Shown here piece after piece: positions 11,201 to 26,200 of a stretch of 64,000 nucleotides of DNA; position 1 is the first letter of the stretch, and every line of letters starts with the position of its first letter. The stretch spans positions 501,768 to 565,767 of the forward strand of contig JAQGDQ010000110.1 in NCBI GenBank assembly GCA_030141605.1, written 5' to 3'. The position numbers and the translations under genes are program-made. Under the pieces are notes generated by a model. The model made no database searches. It worked only from the letters and a program-made list of their open reading frames with translations, and was not told where the DNA came from. This DNA comes from Tubiluchus corallicola. Its lineage: Eukaryota; Priapulida; Priapulimorpha; Priapulimorphida; Tubiluchidae.

Positions 11201-14200
11201 ATTTTAAGTCGCAAGGAATACCTAGATTACCTACGTGCCAGTCGAGTTTCTCACTAAGTTTTTGAGTAGAATAACTGAGGAAATTGCCTTGGCAAAATTA
11301 TAATTCAGGCGCAGTAGCTACTCGAAAAACAAAAGTACAATAACCGTTTTTAAACGTATTTTTTGAAGGCACAAACTCAGGTGACAAACAGTTAGATCTT
11401 CAGTTCTACCGGTTGTCATAAATTGATAGGTTTCGAAATATGCAACCATCATTTCACTGATTTAGATCTACCAATTTGACACAGGCATTTTTACAAATTG
11501 ACAGTCTGTCAGTCAAACATGAATGAAAATGAATGAAGTAAAAATGAAAATTCATGAATGAAAATGAATGAAAAAATCTTAGAGAGAATTTTACAAAGAA
11601 AAAAGTTCTCGTTCTTTTTCCGGGTCTCCCTAATTTGATGAACGTGATGAACGTAATTTTGGACGCGATGGACGTGATTTTGAGTATCCATTCACTAAAC
11701 TGATCAACATACTCCGATGGACGTTATGGACGTCTGTTTACCATTTCGGTAGATTTGTTGGACATAATTTTTGATGCATTGGACGTAAGTTGAACGCCCT
11801 TCTATTAAACTGGTGGACCTACGTCATCTTGGACGTAACTTCGAGCATCCATTCATTAAATTGAAGACCATTTATTATGTGAACGCAGTGGATTTACTAT
11901 CGCGTCCACATTATGTTCGCCACGTCGATTCATTTAGGATTTTCCTCGTTTACCTCCTTCAAGCATATAATATGACATGTAATTAAGGAAGGAATTTATC
12001 AATTGGAAGGCGTTCAGCGTTTGAAGTAACTGCCCGGTGTCACATAAATTAAAAAATGCTACTGAATCCATTTGTTTTTTCTACTCCAGAATTAGGAACA
12101 TATGGAAGGCGTCATTTCATTTAATTAGCTAATTGCCAACACATCTGTTGATAACACATTCTTGTTAAACACGCGATTATTACGATGTATTAAACGCTAT
12201 GCACCTAAGTTATTCAACCTGTTTAAGTAAATATGCAAAACTCGTACGAAGAACTGAAATGATTGAAATGTATAATTTTAGTTAGCTCCCTTAGGTAATA
12301 AATGTGACTTCATGTTTGGCGTTCCATTGCCGATTCTATAGATGGTTTCACAGTCCTCTGAGTATAAAATTGTCGTCATTCACGTCTTCAGTGTCATTCA
12401 CGTCTCTGGTGAAGACGGTTGTTTAAGACGGTCTCTGCAGAGGCAGTAATCACAGATGTTATCTATTGCTTACATAATCCTGCTTTACTGTCAGTATCTG
12501 TTCAATGAGGCTTCTAGCTTGTTTGTGTTTAGCTGTACGTCTTGTTTACATGCACTCAGTGAGTGAGGTTTGTAAACTGATCTGTCTGATGTGTCTATTA
12601 GCATTAGCCTCTACAGTCAAGAAACTGGGTGGTTTGCATGATATGACTGGAGCTTAAATCTTCAAGCAGGGTAACTAGCTCATTAAGGAGCCAATGATGG
12701 TTTCTGCAGTTTATAGAGATCAGGTCTACTGGAAGCGGGTGTGGTTTGGCAATTTAAATTTAGCTGAAGCAGTTCGGCTGAAAATTATGCTGTTTGTGTG
12801 CAAGAAGGGCAGAGTTTTTCTAAACTCATGAGCTGAAAAAAGTTTTAGAAAAAACATTGAAGGTTGCAGTTCACTAGTAGAATGCTTGATGCATACTGCA
12901 GCATACATGTGCACTATAATATTGCCACCATGCATTAGCATGTATTCAAACCCTATGTATTGTATTTAGCTTTTAAAGTCTTATAGAGAAGAGTCTTATT
13001 GTATTTTGACTTTTAAACATGTCTGCTTTCAGAGCCTATCATGCCATAACTATAATCAAGTCAACTTTCACATCCTGATTTTATCTGATGGTAATTAATG
13101 TCAGGATAATAGACTTATGGATAAATACTGTAGTTCCGAAGATATTTTTAAAGCACATAGCATAATTGATTAAAAAAAGCAGTATTTAATTGGCTTTGAG
13201 TTGGCTGAGCAAAATTTGGTGAGGCATTTTGTTAACATAGTAGACAATAGAATTTAATTTAATGCAGAATGTGTGTTTATCTTGTATGTTGCTAACTCAT
13301 TTGGTATGGGTAAAATGACTGGCTCACTGATAGATTGTCTTGAAACGTTTATGTTAATGTGTTGTAGTTATTAAATGCATTTGAGTTTAAACACACGATT
13401 TTTATGTCTTTCTCTTTTTAGTGATTTACGATTCAACAAGATCACAGAAATTCAGCCAAGAGCTTTGGAGAAGTTGCACAACCTTAACACATTGTAAGTT
13501 TACTTATGAAACGGGAAACCCTCATGAAATATGACTCTTCCCATGACTCATATCTTAGGATAAACTGATAAGTTGGTCAAGAGCCTTGTAATTAAATTAA
13601 ATCTGTTGCAGATTTAATACCATACCACAATGTTAACTGTATCGATTCAATATATAGTGAACTTCGAGAAATCATCTTTAAATGCAAAGAAAACAAGAAG
13701 CCCTGTCGCTACACGACCTTTGGTTTAAGGGTGACAGGTCACATATTAACATAAATCCCCCTACCTGGGAGTATGCCCTGTGAGTTTCGTGACCCTTACC
13801 CTGTGCTGATGTGATGATTTGTGTTGATGTGAAATAAACAATCTCGATCTTGAGCAACCTTGATCGTGATCTTGATCTTGCACGTTTGCTAAATTTCGGC
13901 ATTAATTATTGTCTGAGACGTTACATAACAGTTATTTTATTCAACCATAGAATCAGTAAATGGGTTCTTATTGACTGTTTGACAGTCAATTTGTGGCGAT
14001 AACATAAACTTCGTATTTCTGAGGTATTTTTATTACAGGCTTTTAAATAACAACAACATTAGGCATATCTCAAATGGAGCATTTCGTGGGCTGCGACAGC
14101 TTCGCTACTTGTAAGTTTTTTGATTAGTTTCCGTACGTTTCAGTCCGTACATTTTCGCATATATGAGTGTTGCTTTTGTTTTAAAGCTACATCAATGATT

Positions 14201-17200
14201 TAGTGATATTTGCAAAAACATCTTAGCACTTCTGAAAAGAGATTTGTGACAGTAAAACGTATAATAGTGAGGGATGAAACAACATGTGCTAGTCAACAGT
14301 AACCACCATGGTCAGGTCTATAATATCCTTTAGTTAAATTAATTGGGTCATGTATTTTTCAGGTTTAATAAAAGTGACGAAATAGAAAATTTCAAAATTT
14401 AGGTTAACGTGCAATCACATTGTCAGTGCTGTGTAATAAAGTCTGGTGAAAGAATGTTTATTGAAGACCCATAGTGAGAATGTTTGCATAACTTTCACCA
14501 AGTTGTAATCTTGTCTTTTGGCGCTTGTTGATTTTATGTTAGATGATAAATTTGATTAATAATATTTTTGACGAAAAATATGAATGCATTAACCTACATA
14601 CATAGTTCTTGTTAATATGCAGAAAGACCTTTTTCTGAAATGTGCCAAGATTTTTGCAATTTTGGAACATTGTGGTCATTAAAAATTAGCCCAGCTGGAA
14701 GATGTTCTGGTATGAAGTTTAAATGTAGAGTTTGAGAGCTTCATATTTTTAATGTGTTCGAAGAAAAAGAAACAATGCGAAAAGTGGCATCTAGAGGTCA
14801 TAAAAAAGGCTGTGTTCATTTTTTTGATCGCATATATTGTCTGTCTACATCACGGTGGATTCGAATATGTTATGGTTTTGCCTAAATTGTGCAGATGGTG
14901 TTTGGTATTTTCTTTTTATGCAGACTGCTTACGTTTTAATTATTTCCATAATTTAGTACATTAATGTAGCTATAATGGTCTTTGTAGCTACAATAACTTA
15001 ACTTTTTGTATGTTGTGTATTGTAACATACACAATATGCAGATAGTCTGTTGTATTCTGCAGCCTGTGCAAAGTAGACCTATCCACTACTTCTTCAAACA
15101 TATTCGACCCACATGTTATATTTATACTGCTTTTACTATTAATTGAGCAAAGCTGGTTCCTATTTTATAACTGGTATTTATAGAAGATGAACTCTAACCA
15201 TACCAAGACTTAGCTTGCTAGTTTTGCAGCTTGCCTGTTGTTACATTAAGCAGGAACTGAAGTGTTTAGCTGCTCATATCCATGTTTTCTTTATTTTTGC
15301 AGATACCTATACAAAAATGTCATTAAGTCTATAGAAAAAAGTGCATTTTCTAATCTGCCAAGTTTAGAACAATTGTAAGTACTTATTTCTGCATGAATTG
15401 GCCTGTGAAAAATAATATTCAATCTTTATTAATGACCCTCAGTTCCTTTTTTCTTGTTTTACTTGTAAAAATATCCGAAAATGAAGAAAAACTGTTGTCT
15501 CACATCATCTGATAAAGAGGGACAATTTAGTCACTTATTCACTCTTTTGTTCCAATTGATATTATTTCTTGCCATTATGAATTTACATACTAGTCTTGTT
15601 TCTATATGATTATAGTTTTTCTTATGATAGCAACAGTTAGTTACATTGTATGTGTAAGCTTTATGTCGTTGTAAGAAAAGCTTAAGAAACATGTTTATTA
15701 AATTGTTCAGTGTTCTTTATATTGCAATGACTTTGTTGTTTTGTTTGTATTAATATAAGTCACGTCAAAAAGTGTCTTCTCTATTTCAAGGTATATACAT
15801 TTTAACTCCTTGACAACAATTGATGCAGCTACTTTTTCTAACCTTCCCCAACTTGAAAGATTGTAAGTATAATTATACATATTATATGCAGTTATGGAAT
15901 TAAACATTAGGCCTATGAACTACATGTATAGTGTATGTTAACTGCATATAGTTTGCCTTTATCGTGCATACTTGGCACTTCTGAACCGACTGTACATATG
16001 TTTTTCTGAGTTTGGCAACATCTATTCCATATTAATAGGTCATGCTGTTTTCCTGGCAGCTGAAATCGAGCAGAAAGAATCTATACTAAGATGTTGTGTC
16101 ATTATTTATAGCTTTCTCATAACTTTACACATGTGTGTTACTGTTGGGTTTTCGGATACATATATAGTTATGGCATTTTACATGAACCATATAATGCTTG
16201 CTTATGCATTAAATAAACGTTGATCTATTTCTTATCGTTAGCTAATGATCGTGTTGGTCGACTTACTACTTTAATCTCATATTCATAATAATTGTCAGAA
16301 TTGTCAGAAACTGTGTAGAAAAGTAAAGCAGAAGTCACTGAACCATCTTTTTGTTGTTTGTGCATTTATTTTTTCTCTTTGATGTTATGAAGCTTGTTTT
16401 TTATTTTCAGATTTTTACACAACAATCAACTGAAATCTTTGCCCATTGGATCATTTTCCAGTTTGCCAAATTTACGCCGATTGTAAGTTTTCATGCATTT
16501 GTGCTTAAATAGGTATTCGTGTATAATGCTTATGTTCTATATAGTCTTTGTTGTTCTAGAGTTGATATCCATGTTCATTTTTCATTGTATGTTGCGTATA
16601 TAGTTGTGGTTAAAGCACGGATATTGCTAAGAATTACATCAAGCTGAGAATTACAGCAAGTCACAGGCCTACATTCTTTGTTGTTGTGGAAACCTAGCTG
16701 CATCTTAGCAATATTTAATGGTTGTCCACTAATTGTCAGGCAACTTCTCCAAAAGAGTTGGCCTGAGCCTAGACAACAACCAAGACTTCTCTGTTAAATT
16801 GGTAACTCACTTCGGGTCATCACTAGGTTAGTAGTTAATAGTCATACGAAAAGAGTCATTTCTAACTTTCTATAACCTCTATAAAGAACTTTTTTAAAGA
16901 AGAGGTTTTGAGAACAAGGTTATATAAACAGCCTTGTGCATTTTGTTTTGAATTAAGTGCAGTTATGACATAAGTTATGTACTTTCGGTAACTCAGCATA
17001 ACTTTCGTTGCCCTAGTTTAGTTTACACTTAACAGCTGAGTTACGGGTATCAGTCTCTTTCTCGCTTCAAGTAATATAAACAACAGGTGTTTTTAACTGG
17101 GCAGCAGAAGTGAACCAGTTGTTTATAGGCTTGTATTCACTGTGAGGAGATCTGGTGTCTAGGCATGCGTGATGAATAATTGTCCGTAGCGATTGCAATA

Positions 17201-20200
17201 TTATATGAACTGTGGGTAGTGGTTTCTTAACATACATGTGATTTTATCACATTTAGTATAATTGTAGATAGATTTTATTTCGATAGGACACAGGTTATGT
17301 TCTTTGTTTTCAAGCTTGACCTGAAGTGCACTATATTGTTGGTCTCACTATTGTTGCCTGTTTGATTACTTGTCCACTTGTTTGGCAGTCTGCCAATATG
17401 ACATTCTAAATTTAATATAGCTAATACTAATGGTGAAACCAATAAACTGTTATTATTATTACTTGTGTATGCTCATGTGAATTAAGGTGAATAAGGTGTT
17501 TTCTATTTGAAATAAACATGGAGGTGAAAGGTCAAACAAGGAGTCAGGGATTGGTTTAAAGTTAGCAAATGGTGGTACCGGTGTCATCTAATCTGGAGCT
17601 CTGTTCACTATCTTACTCTCCACATAGCAGGCATATGGAGGTGAAAAGTTAAAGGTCAAGGGTCAATGTCACAGTGAAGCAGATATTGTATCTTGTTGCT
17701 ATAATAATATGGCATATAATTTACTTAAATTGTTGTGATATTCTTCTTGTGGAGTTTTTAAAAATTAGTTGTCAAATTCTAGTTGAAATATTCATGAAAT
17801 TGATTTATTTGCTGGTCTCATTAAGATCTGGATCAGATTAGTGTGATTTAGTGAATTATTCACTGATTTATTTGCAGTTAAATTGTTATTGTCAATTTAA
17901 ATAACTCGAGTTTTTACAAGCCAACATTTCTGCGTAAGTTTGGCAGTTATTCTTATGACAGTATAATGCATAATGTTATAAGTTATTGCAAGACTGTAAC
18001 GTTTCAATTCAGATTTAAAATATTTTTGCAAGTTGATTTATATTCTAAGTTAGTAACAAGTTCACTTTTTTCAGACGTTTAGACTCAAATCCTCTTGTTT
18101 GTGACTGCAATTTACTATGGCTTGCGAGGTTTTTAAAAGAAAGACAACTACATACTCAGTCAGCAGCAACGTGCAGCTATCCACACCATCTACAAGGAGA
18201 GGACATAACTACTGTGGCAACTCAGGACTTTGCATGTGATACATTAAACAGCGCGTCCAGTAATATAGGTAATAATCACTTTAACACTGAGAGTTTTAGG
18301 AGTGAGGGTACTAGTGTGATGTGTGAAATTTGTATGTGTATAAAATCTTGCAATTGTTTAGTATTATGTAAATTGTAGGGTCAGCAGCAATGAAGATTGT
18401 TATTAATGCTGATGCGCTTCTTGTTGAAGAACTTTTGTAGTGTTTTTCTTGCGAGTGCATGCAGATGCTGCTTTTAAAAATCTGAGTGCTGTTGCCCTTT
18501 CTTCGTCTCCTTTAACACAACAGCTTCATGTTTGTAAATCTTATATTTGTGTTTTGAGAGGAGAAAAATAAACTATGTTTATGACTTGCGTATGTCTGCA
18601 AGTGATGTCGTACCATTAAGGGAAAGAACAGTCAGGATGCTGTCATTTTATTTTAACAGGTTCCCTTGTGGTACGGAACTTCAGTAGAGATTTAAAGAAA
18701 GCAAACATCATTCAAACTTCTTTTGTATTATTATTTAGAACACTCATACGTGTGTTTTCTTTACATTTTTGAAATTTACATCTGCTTGAGTTGTTTATAT
18801 TAGGTTGGAAAATTAGAGACTAACATCTGTTGGCTCTAATTTTCTAAGTTCTCAGAAATAAACACATTTTTTGGATATTTTTGTTTATGACGATGTATGA
18901 CATTTATGAATTTGTATTATATAACCTTAAGAAAGATTTAATGTAGCCAGAATAATTTACAAGCAAAGCAACGTACAGGCTCTGTTATTTGCTCATGTTA
19001 TGTGCCATAAACACTATTTTTTGCTCATTTTATTTTCTTTAATTTGTCTATTAACTTTTAAAATTATAGATTATTTTGATATTCTTTTAAAATAGGTAGA
19101 AAACTGTAACTGTCATGAGCAATTGTTTGTAGATTTCCATTATTGCATAGCAGAAATCTTAAAAGAAAAATAGATTTCCTTAACCCATATTATTCCCATG
19201 TGTTGAGCAAATGCACACTTTGTTTAGAGAGACCAGTGTTTGTTGCTGAACCAGATAACACCGATGTGCAGTTGGGCCGTAATGTATTTCTGCGGTGTCT
19301 TGCCGAAGGAACACCACAACCTGATATACGATGGCTTAGGAACAGGTTTGTTCTTGTTATGACATGTTCTGTTTGTTTTTCCGTAAAATCTGTGAATTAA
19401 ATTATGCAGGCTTTGTCTTCACACTTTCATTTCAGATCTACCAAACAATGAAATCATAATGAATTACACAATTATTGTTTGCTTTTAACTGTGGTGGAGC
19501 TACTTTATGTGATTGTGGTAGGAACAGGACCTAGTGTATTATCAAGGATTGTTTTGTGAGATGTTATAGTGAAATGGCAAAGGGGTCTTATGCAGCCATA
19601 TTTAGATGCATGTAGTCCTCCGTCAACAAGACGAATTGACTCGGACAGTTTGGCAGATAAGATTACCTACCAGTGATTTTCCTAGCATTTACCCATGCTT
19701 TTAATGACTATGTCTAGTGTTGCTTAACTTTTGTCATTAAATGCACACATGACCACTTTATTTCCCACGCCCAGTTAAAGTGTTGGCCAGTATTAACACT
19801 GGATCGTCGTCAACAATTCTTAATGTGGTCACTTGTAGACTAAACTGACAGTGAATAAGTAATTTAATTTTGTTTTGCAATTTTATTGACATAATTACTT
19901 TTTCTGTAGTATTGAAATCAATCCTGCTGAGTTGGCATCATTTAGTCGCTTCAGTGTGCTCCCTGATGGGACATTAAGAATCTTGGACACTCAGGAATCT
20001 GATCAGGGTTACTATGAGTGTGTGGCAACGAATATTGCTGGCGAAGTAAGATCTAGGGGAGCGGAGCTACGATATGTTGGCGGTCCAGGTTAACATCATA
20101 CATAAACAACAATTTATATAAATGCATCGTAGATTTAAATGTTGCACGTGTGCAGAGGAAGAGGTTGTTGGCCATACCTAGCCAAATGTGTGAGGCACAC

Positions 20201-23200
20201 AATGGACATCATTTTGTAATACAAATTCTCTGGTCTGCTGTTAAGCATAGAATGGTGCCATGCTGTAGAATATGAAAACTTCATTTCATCATTAGGCAAA
20301 AAACATGAGCTACACACTTTTCTGTGCATGTGCGGCATTTAAATTTATGGTGTGCGTAAAAGTAAACTGCCCAATGCACTATTTGGCAACAAAGAGATTT
20401 TGCTACCTGAGTTCATATATCTGACTGTTGTTTTAACTTCGTTTTTATTTAAAACGTAAAATACAAAGATGATAAACCAATGGATTTTGTAAATACAGTA
20501 GTCATTACTTGTATTTTTTAAAAGATTTGTGTATTCGGCTATCTGTTGAATATTGTTTACCGCTCTAAGCGCTGCCAGCGCCATCTATCTACTAAAAATA
20601 CAAACTCATACACGTCCCCCAGTTATTAACAATTAGCAAAGATAATTGGAAATAACTTAATTCAAGACACATAACCTATGTGTGATTATACAGCCATGTT
20701 CAACTAACTCAGTGGTTATTACTGCCATTCAACAAGTCTGTCACAGTGGTATCAATTATAGGCCTAAACACTATATAAATTCAGTTCCCAAGCACAAATG
20801 AAATTTTTAACAAATTAAACTGAAATTGTGAATACTTGTCCTTTAACAATATGGATACAAATTATCATGAAAGTTTTCCAAACGTAATACAACTGTAAGT
20901 TATTAATATTGTAATTGTTTTAAGTAAAAAACAATTTTGAAACAACTTCATCAAATTAATCTTCTTCTATAAGACGACGAGGCGGTCTGACCTCCCTTCC
21001 ACTCCTAGTCATTATCGGGTAACGATTGACATTATTTAATGGCTCAGGTGGGATAACATCATTAACTGGTGGTGGAGCATTTTGTGGTTGAACCTTATCA
21101 GAACTGTCATTACTGTTATCTCCTACAACAGAAGGAAACTGAGAAACATATACAGAATGTGTTCGCCTTAAAAACTTCCTGTTTCTCGTCAAAACTCTAC
21201 CACTAGAATCAAGTTTCACATAATATCTGCGATATCTACCTATTTCCACAATTGTGCCATAAATATCCACACTCATTAGTCACATGGTTTTGTACCACTA
21301 CCTTGGTCCCTACACTAAGGGGAGGAAGAGACTTAGCATGACAATTGTAACGATCTTCTACTTGCCTATTTATCTTAGCAGCTTTTTCTTCAGCTAATTT
21401 AGTCGATTTTTGCCACTCAGGAGCAAATGAACGATGATGGGCAGGCAAGGCATCCTGCACTGGATGACCAAACAAAATTTGAGCTGGACTCCTCCCATCA
21501 ACGGTTGGAGTATTACGGTACTGTAACAGAGCCTGCGCATAATTGTCATTCTCCAAATTCATTGTTTGCTCATCCCAACACCTACAAATAATCTTTTTCA
21601 TAGATTTGACCGCAGCTTCTGCTTTGCCATTGGAGGTAGGATAATGAGGTGAAGATGTATGGTGAACAACACCCATATGTATATCAGAAAATCTTGAAAT
21701 AACTTGGAGGTAAATTCTGGACAGCCGTCAGACCACCAATGAGTAGGTACACCCATGAGACAGAACAAATGCCTGAATGATTGAACAAGGTTGTAAGAAT
21801 TACAATTTCGACCAAGTTCAAAAATTGAAGGCCAACTAGAAAAATGATCGACAGCTATGAGGAACTTAAATCCTGCATAACATCCAAAATTAGCAGAAAC
21901 ATGTTCGAATGGCCTACTTGCTTGAGGGTGCTTCATCATAGGCTCTTTCGTTTGAGATGGAAGCTCTCATTCACAATCTATACATAAACGGACAACATTC
22001 TCAATATCATTCGTAATATTATGCCAGTATACGATTAGATGTGCACGCTCTTTAGTGCGCTCTATGCCCTGATGACCTTGATGTAAAAGTTTTAAGATTT
22101 TTACCCGAAGTGTCTGGGGAATGAGAATCCTGCACCCTACAAGCAGTAAGTCATTATCAATTGACAGTTGCTCACGAACAGACCAATATTGCCGCAAGTT
22201 CAATTATAAAGCCGATTTACTATTGGGAAATCCATGTCGGACAACATCGAGCAACTGCTGGTATTCTCGATCATCCTTAGCATGATCGTAGACCTCTTTA
22301 ACTCTCAGGTCAATCTCACTATCCCTTAAATTACAAATACGTATTGCATGAACTGTATTAGAAAAATCACTTTCTGCATGTTCATCATCCACCGTAGGGC
22401 GGAGAAATGGATAACGAGAAAGAGCATCAGCGGCTGAGTGAGCCTTACCTTGTAACCAAGAAGCCACATAATTATAAGGCATGAGCTTTGATTTGAGCCT
22501 TTGCAATCTTGGGTTCTCTGTCTCGTCAAGCTGTTTCTTATTCAATTTTGGTAACAGTGGCTTGTGATCAATTAGCAATTGAAATTTTGGCAAGCCTTGC
22601 AAAAAGATTTTGCATTTATTAACGGACCAAGCGACTGCTAGCATTTCTAACTCAATAGTTGCATAGCGAGATTCTGCATCAGACAGGAACCTAGAACCAG
22701 CCTGAATTAATTTCCACGAACTATCAGCTTGTTGCTGTACCAAGATAAAACCTAAACCATTCAACCTAGATGCATTGGTTTATAATGCAGTAGGTTTTGA
22801 TTGATCGTAAATTGCCAAAGTCGGGGGATTGGACAATAATGCCTTTGCCTTATTGAAAGCTGCATCGTGTGTGGAATCCCACCAGAATTTGTTCTTACTA
22901 CTAAGCAATGGCCATAAGGGATTCATTGCATCCGATACTGTATGCGTGAGGGATGACAACTGTTGTACCAAGCCATGGAACGCAGATCTGTTATGTTCTG
23001 AGGCGTAGGAAAATTCTGGATGGCCTCCACTATAGCTGGATCAGTTCTATACCCTTTACTAGATAACTCAAAGCCAGCAAATTTGACCTTATCCTTACCA
23101 CAGACAAACTTATCAGGATTTAATGCAATATTACGATCTTTACACTGCTGCAGGAATTCTCTAAGATGAGCTGTACGGTTATTAATATCCTTATCATGAA

Positions 23201-26200
23201 CAACCACATCATCTACTACCTTTCTAAAACCTTCGAGGCCTTCAAATGCCTCATCCATTCTTCTATAGTAGTGTTCACTTATTGAACATAATCCATAAGG
23301 AACTCTTAAATACTTGTAACGACCAAATGGGGTCATAAAACACGTCAAATCTTGACTTGAAGCTTCTAATGGAATCTGCCCTTTTTTAGCATCTAATATG
23401 CTAAAAATTTTGGCATTTTCTTCACAAATATCAGCAACAGCTTGAGCTGGTGTGGGAGACTGATACCTCTCACGCTTAACAAACTCATTTAGTTTTGACA
23501 AGTCTACGCATAGGCGAATATCATCAGATTCCTTTTTAGGAGTCACTACAATTGGGGCACACCATGGGGTTGGATAGGGTACTTTTTCTGTGATACCCTG
23601 ATCTTCACGTTTCTTTAAATGTTCCTTTAACTTACTCTCGTACACATATGGCATACGTCTTGGTGCCTTTACACAAAATGGAACAACATTATCTACAAGA
23701 GTAATGTTAAATACTTCACCAGGCATTGGCCGTACAATTCCATCAAATACAGTTTGGAACTCTTGCATTAACATGGTTCTCATATCATGCTCATTGTGAA
23801 TCCTATTAGTACTACTACAAGATATTTTTGGGATTTGTTCAGGGTAATTTTTCGGTATAAGACCTAAATCACGGGCACATGACCAAGATAATGCTAGCCC
23901 TTCCATTCTTGGTATTACATGCAATGTTTCATGAACACTGACATCACCTAATTTAAAAATGACAGGCAAATTTCCAATTGTGTGGACCTTACGTCCATCT
24001 ATGCACTCTGGTGCCTCAATCGGGTCACGTAAATTGAATTGAGATTCATTTAATTGTCTTAGCACCGCTAGACTAGCACAACATATGTCAGCACCAGTAT
24101 CTGGACATGCACGGATATTAAAACTACCATTTTTTGTCTGAACAAGCACTGAGATTCTTGGAGCATGCTCTACATTAATATTATGTATACAGACACAATG
24201 AAGTTTTGATTGTGACTTTTCTCTCTCACATTTCTTATTCGTAGAATTCTTTGCCTTGCTATGGCACATTGAAGACCAATGACCCCTTGCACCACATAGA
24301 TTGCACATGCTGCGAAATGCAGGGCACCGTCTGATTGGGTGACTCTTTCCACACCGAGAACAATGTTGAATCATTTTTTGGCTGCTCTTTTCTACGGGAT
24401 TAACCATGAATTTATTTTTACCACGTGCAGTAGATTGTTTTGCATTGGCAAATTTGTCTTTTGCACCGCTTCATTAACGACTAACACATTTACAGTGTTG
24501 CCTTGTTGTATGGAGTCTCGATTTTGTTTGGCAGATTCCAGAGTCAGACACAATGTGGCTGCATCATTAAGTTATGTTGTGCGTCGACAAAAGTTTCTGG
24601 ATAGTTTCCCCAACTCGAAGACCCGTGACAATTCTATCTCGAATCAACGAGTCATGTAGATCTCCAAACGCGCATGACTTAGCCAACTGTCTCAATTCAC
24701 ATAAATATTTGTTGAAAGACTCGCTTTTCTGCTGTGATCGTAAGAAAAATGTGCACCGCTCGATTACCAGATTGACACGACCGCGGGCATGTTCCTCTAG
24801 CCTACGCAAAATTCTAGCTACATTATGTCTTTGATCTGCTGCTAACCCAAGATTCTCAATGGTTCTGAGTGTATCATCAGACACATTGACAATTAGTGCA
24901 TTGTATTGAGTTTGCTCAGTCTGATTTGCAAGACCAGATAGCCTAACATACGCGTCCCACTTTACTTTCCAAGTACGAAATGCTTCTGCCCTATGTACGG
25001 ATAAGTCTAACAATGCCGGCCGTGTAATAGCAGCTGAATGTAAGTAAAATCTCGGCTCTGCATTATGATGTGGGTTTGGATTGGCCAACCCGTCAACATT
25101 ACCAACATCACCATTATTAATATTAGCGTCCGCCATTCTAACTATTCTAAATTAATTGTGAACTTATCTCACTGGTAGATTCAGGAAGCTTTAGTCCTAT
25201 TATGACGAACAACACACGAATGGTATGTTCAAATTATTCGGCGATTAAAGTTTAGCACAACTCGCTCAATACTGATTTGCACATGCTAAAGTCACCAAAC
25301 CTAAATCCATTTGCATCTTGCATCCTGTCGACTGCGCCATGTTTTAACTTCGTTTTTATTTAAAACGTAAAATACAAAGATGATAAAGCAATGGATTTTG
25401 TAAATACAGTAGTCATTACTTGTATTTTTTAAAAGATTTGTTCACATGTGTATTCGGCTATCTGTTGAATATTGCTTACCGCTCTAAGCGCTGCCAGCGC
25501 CATCTATCCACTAAAATACAAACTCATACCACTGTTATGAGACTTGCAGCTAACTATCATTTGTAAGTATGTGTTTATATTTTTTAGTTGATGATGGAAT
25601 TAACCCATAATTTACTGAATTTTTTTAAACAAAACCTGACCAAAGGGATTGAAACATGAACGTGGATATAAACCGGAAACCTATGAATTGCTCGATGAAT
25701 GCTATTACCACTAAGCCACCCCTTATGATCAAGTCACTAAATGAATATTTTGATCATTACCTTTTTCCTAGAGAGACCCAGCATCACGACTTTACCAATT
25801 CACCAAGAAGCTCGTCCTGGTGACACCGTCTTGCTGCACTGTGAAACTGATGGAAGTCCTTCCCCGCAAGTAACTTGGACGAAGGATAACGGTCCTTTAC
25901 CGGACTTTGGCCGTATGACAGTCCTACGTAACAATAGTTTAGAAGTACAGTTTGTGCTGCCTGAAGATGCTGGACTGTACACGTGTACAGCGACAAACAT
26001 ACATGGTTCTGTGTCAGGAAGTGCTCACATCAGAGTCTATGGTATGTGTATAGTTTGATTATTTTTGCAGACTAATAGATTTTCGCAGACTGATTTGTTG
26101 AAAAAGCAACTGCAGAAAAAACTGTTAAAAATCTATGCAAATTGCTAACGAAATTTGCTGAAGAGAGATGCATGTACGTACATTTATAAGTGGTTAAAAC

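Larger units (their letters stand above)
9269..13421 (+). other. Remainder of peroxidasin intron 1
   Basis: This is a long AT-rich intron with no supported exon. It holds a tRNA-like fragment (10611-10688), an ATGAATGAAA-rich stretch (11519-11578) and a degenerate tandem array (11620-11900). Open frames at 9698-9913 and 12726-12941 lack any family motif. First introns of matrix genes often hold enhancers, but nothing in the sequence identifies one. Confidence 0.4.
20429..25530 (-). mobile_element. Ty3/gypsy-type LTR retrotransposon, inactive, antisense in peroxidasin intron 9
   Basis: A full 5.1 kb element with two LTRs (184 and 191 bp) is flanked by an exact 5-bp duplication, ACTGT (20424-20428 and 25531-25535). 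Read on the minus strand the order is LTR, primer-binding site, Gag, zinc knuckles, protease, reverse transcriptase, RNase H, integrase, polypurine tract, LTR. This order (RT before integrase) places it in the Metaviridae type rather than Copia. Stops and frame changes interrupt it at several points, and several catalytic or motif residues are changed, so it cannot be autonomous. The two LTRs differ by one 8-bp and one 1-bp indel plus few substitutions, so the insertion is not very old. It lies wholly inside an intron and antisense to its host gene. Confidence 0.93.

Noticed and set aside
13678-13902. 74-codon minus-strand frame with Arg/Ser repeats
   Set aside because: The Arg/Ser run comes from a GATCTT-type simple repeat at about 13843-13883. 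No gene context in peroxidasin intron 2.
24339-24834. Plus-strand frames across the retrotransposon gag region
   Set aside because: Antisense shadows of Gag and zinc-knuckle coding sequence.
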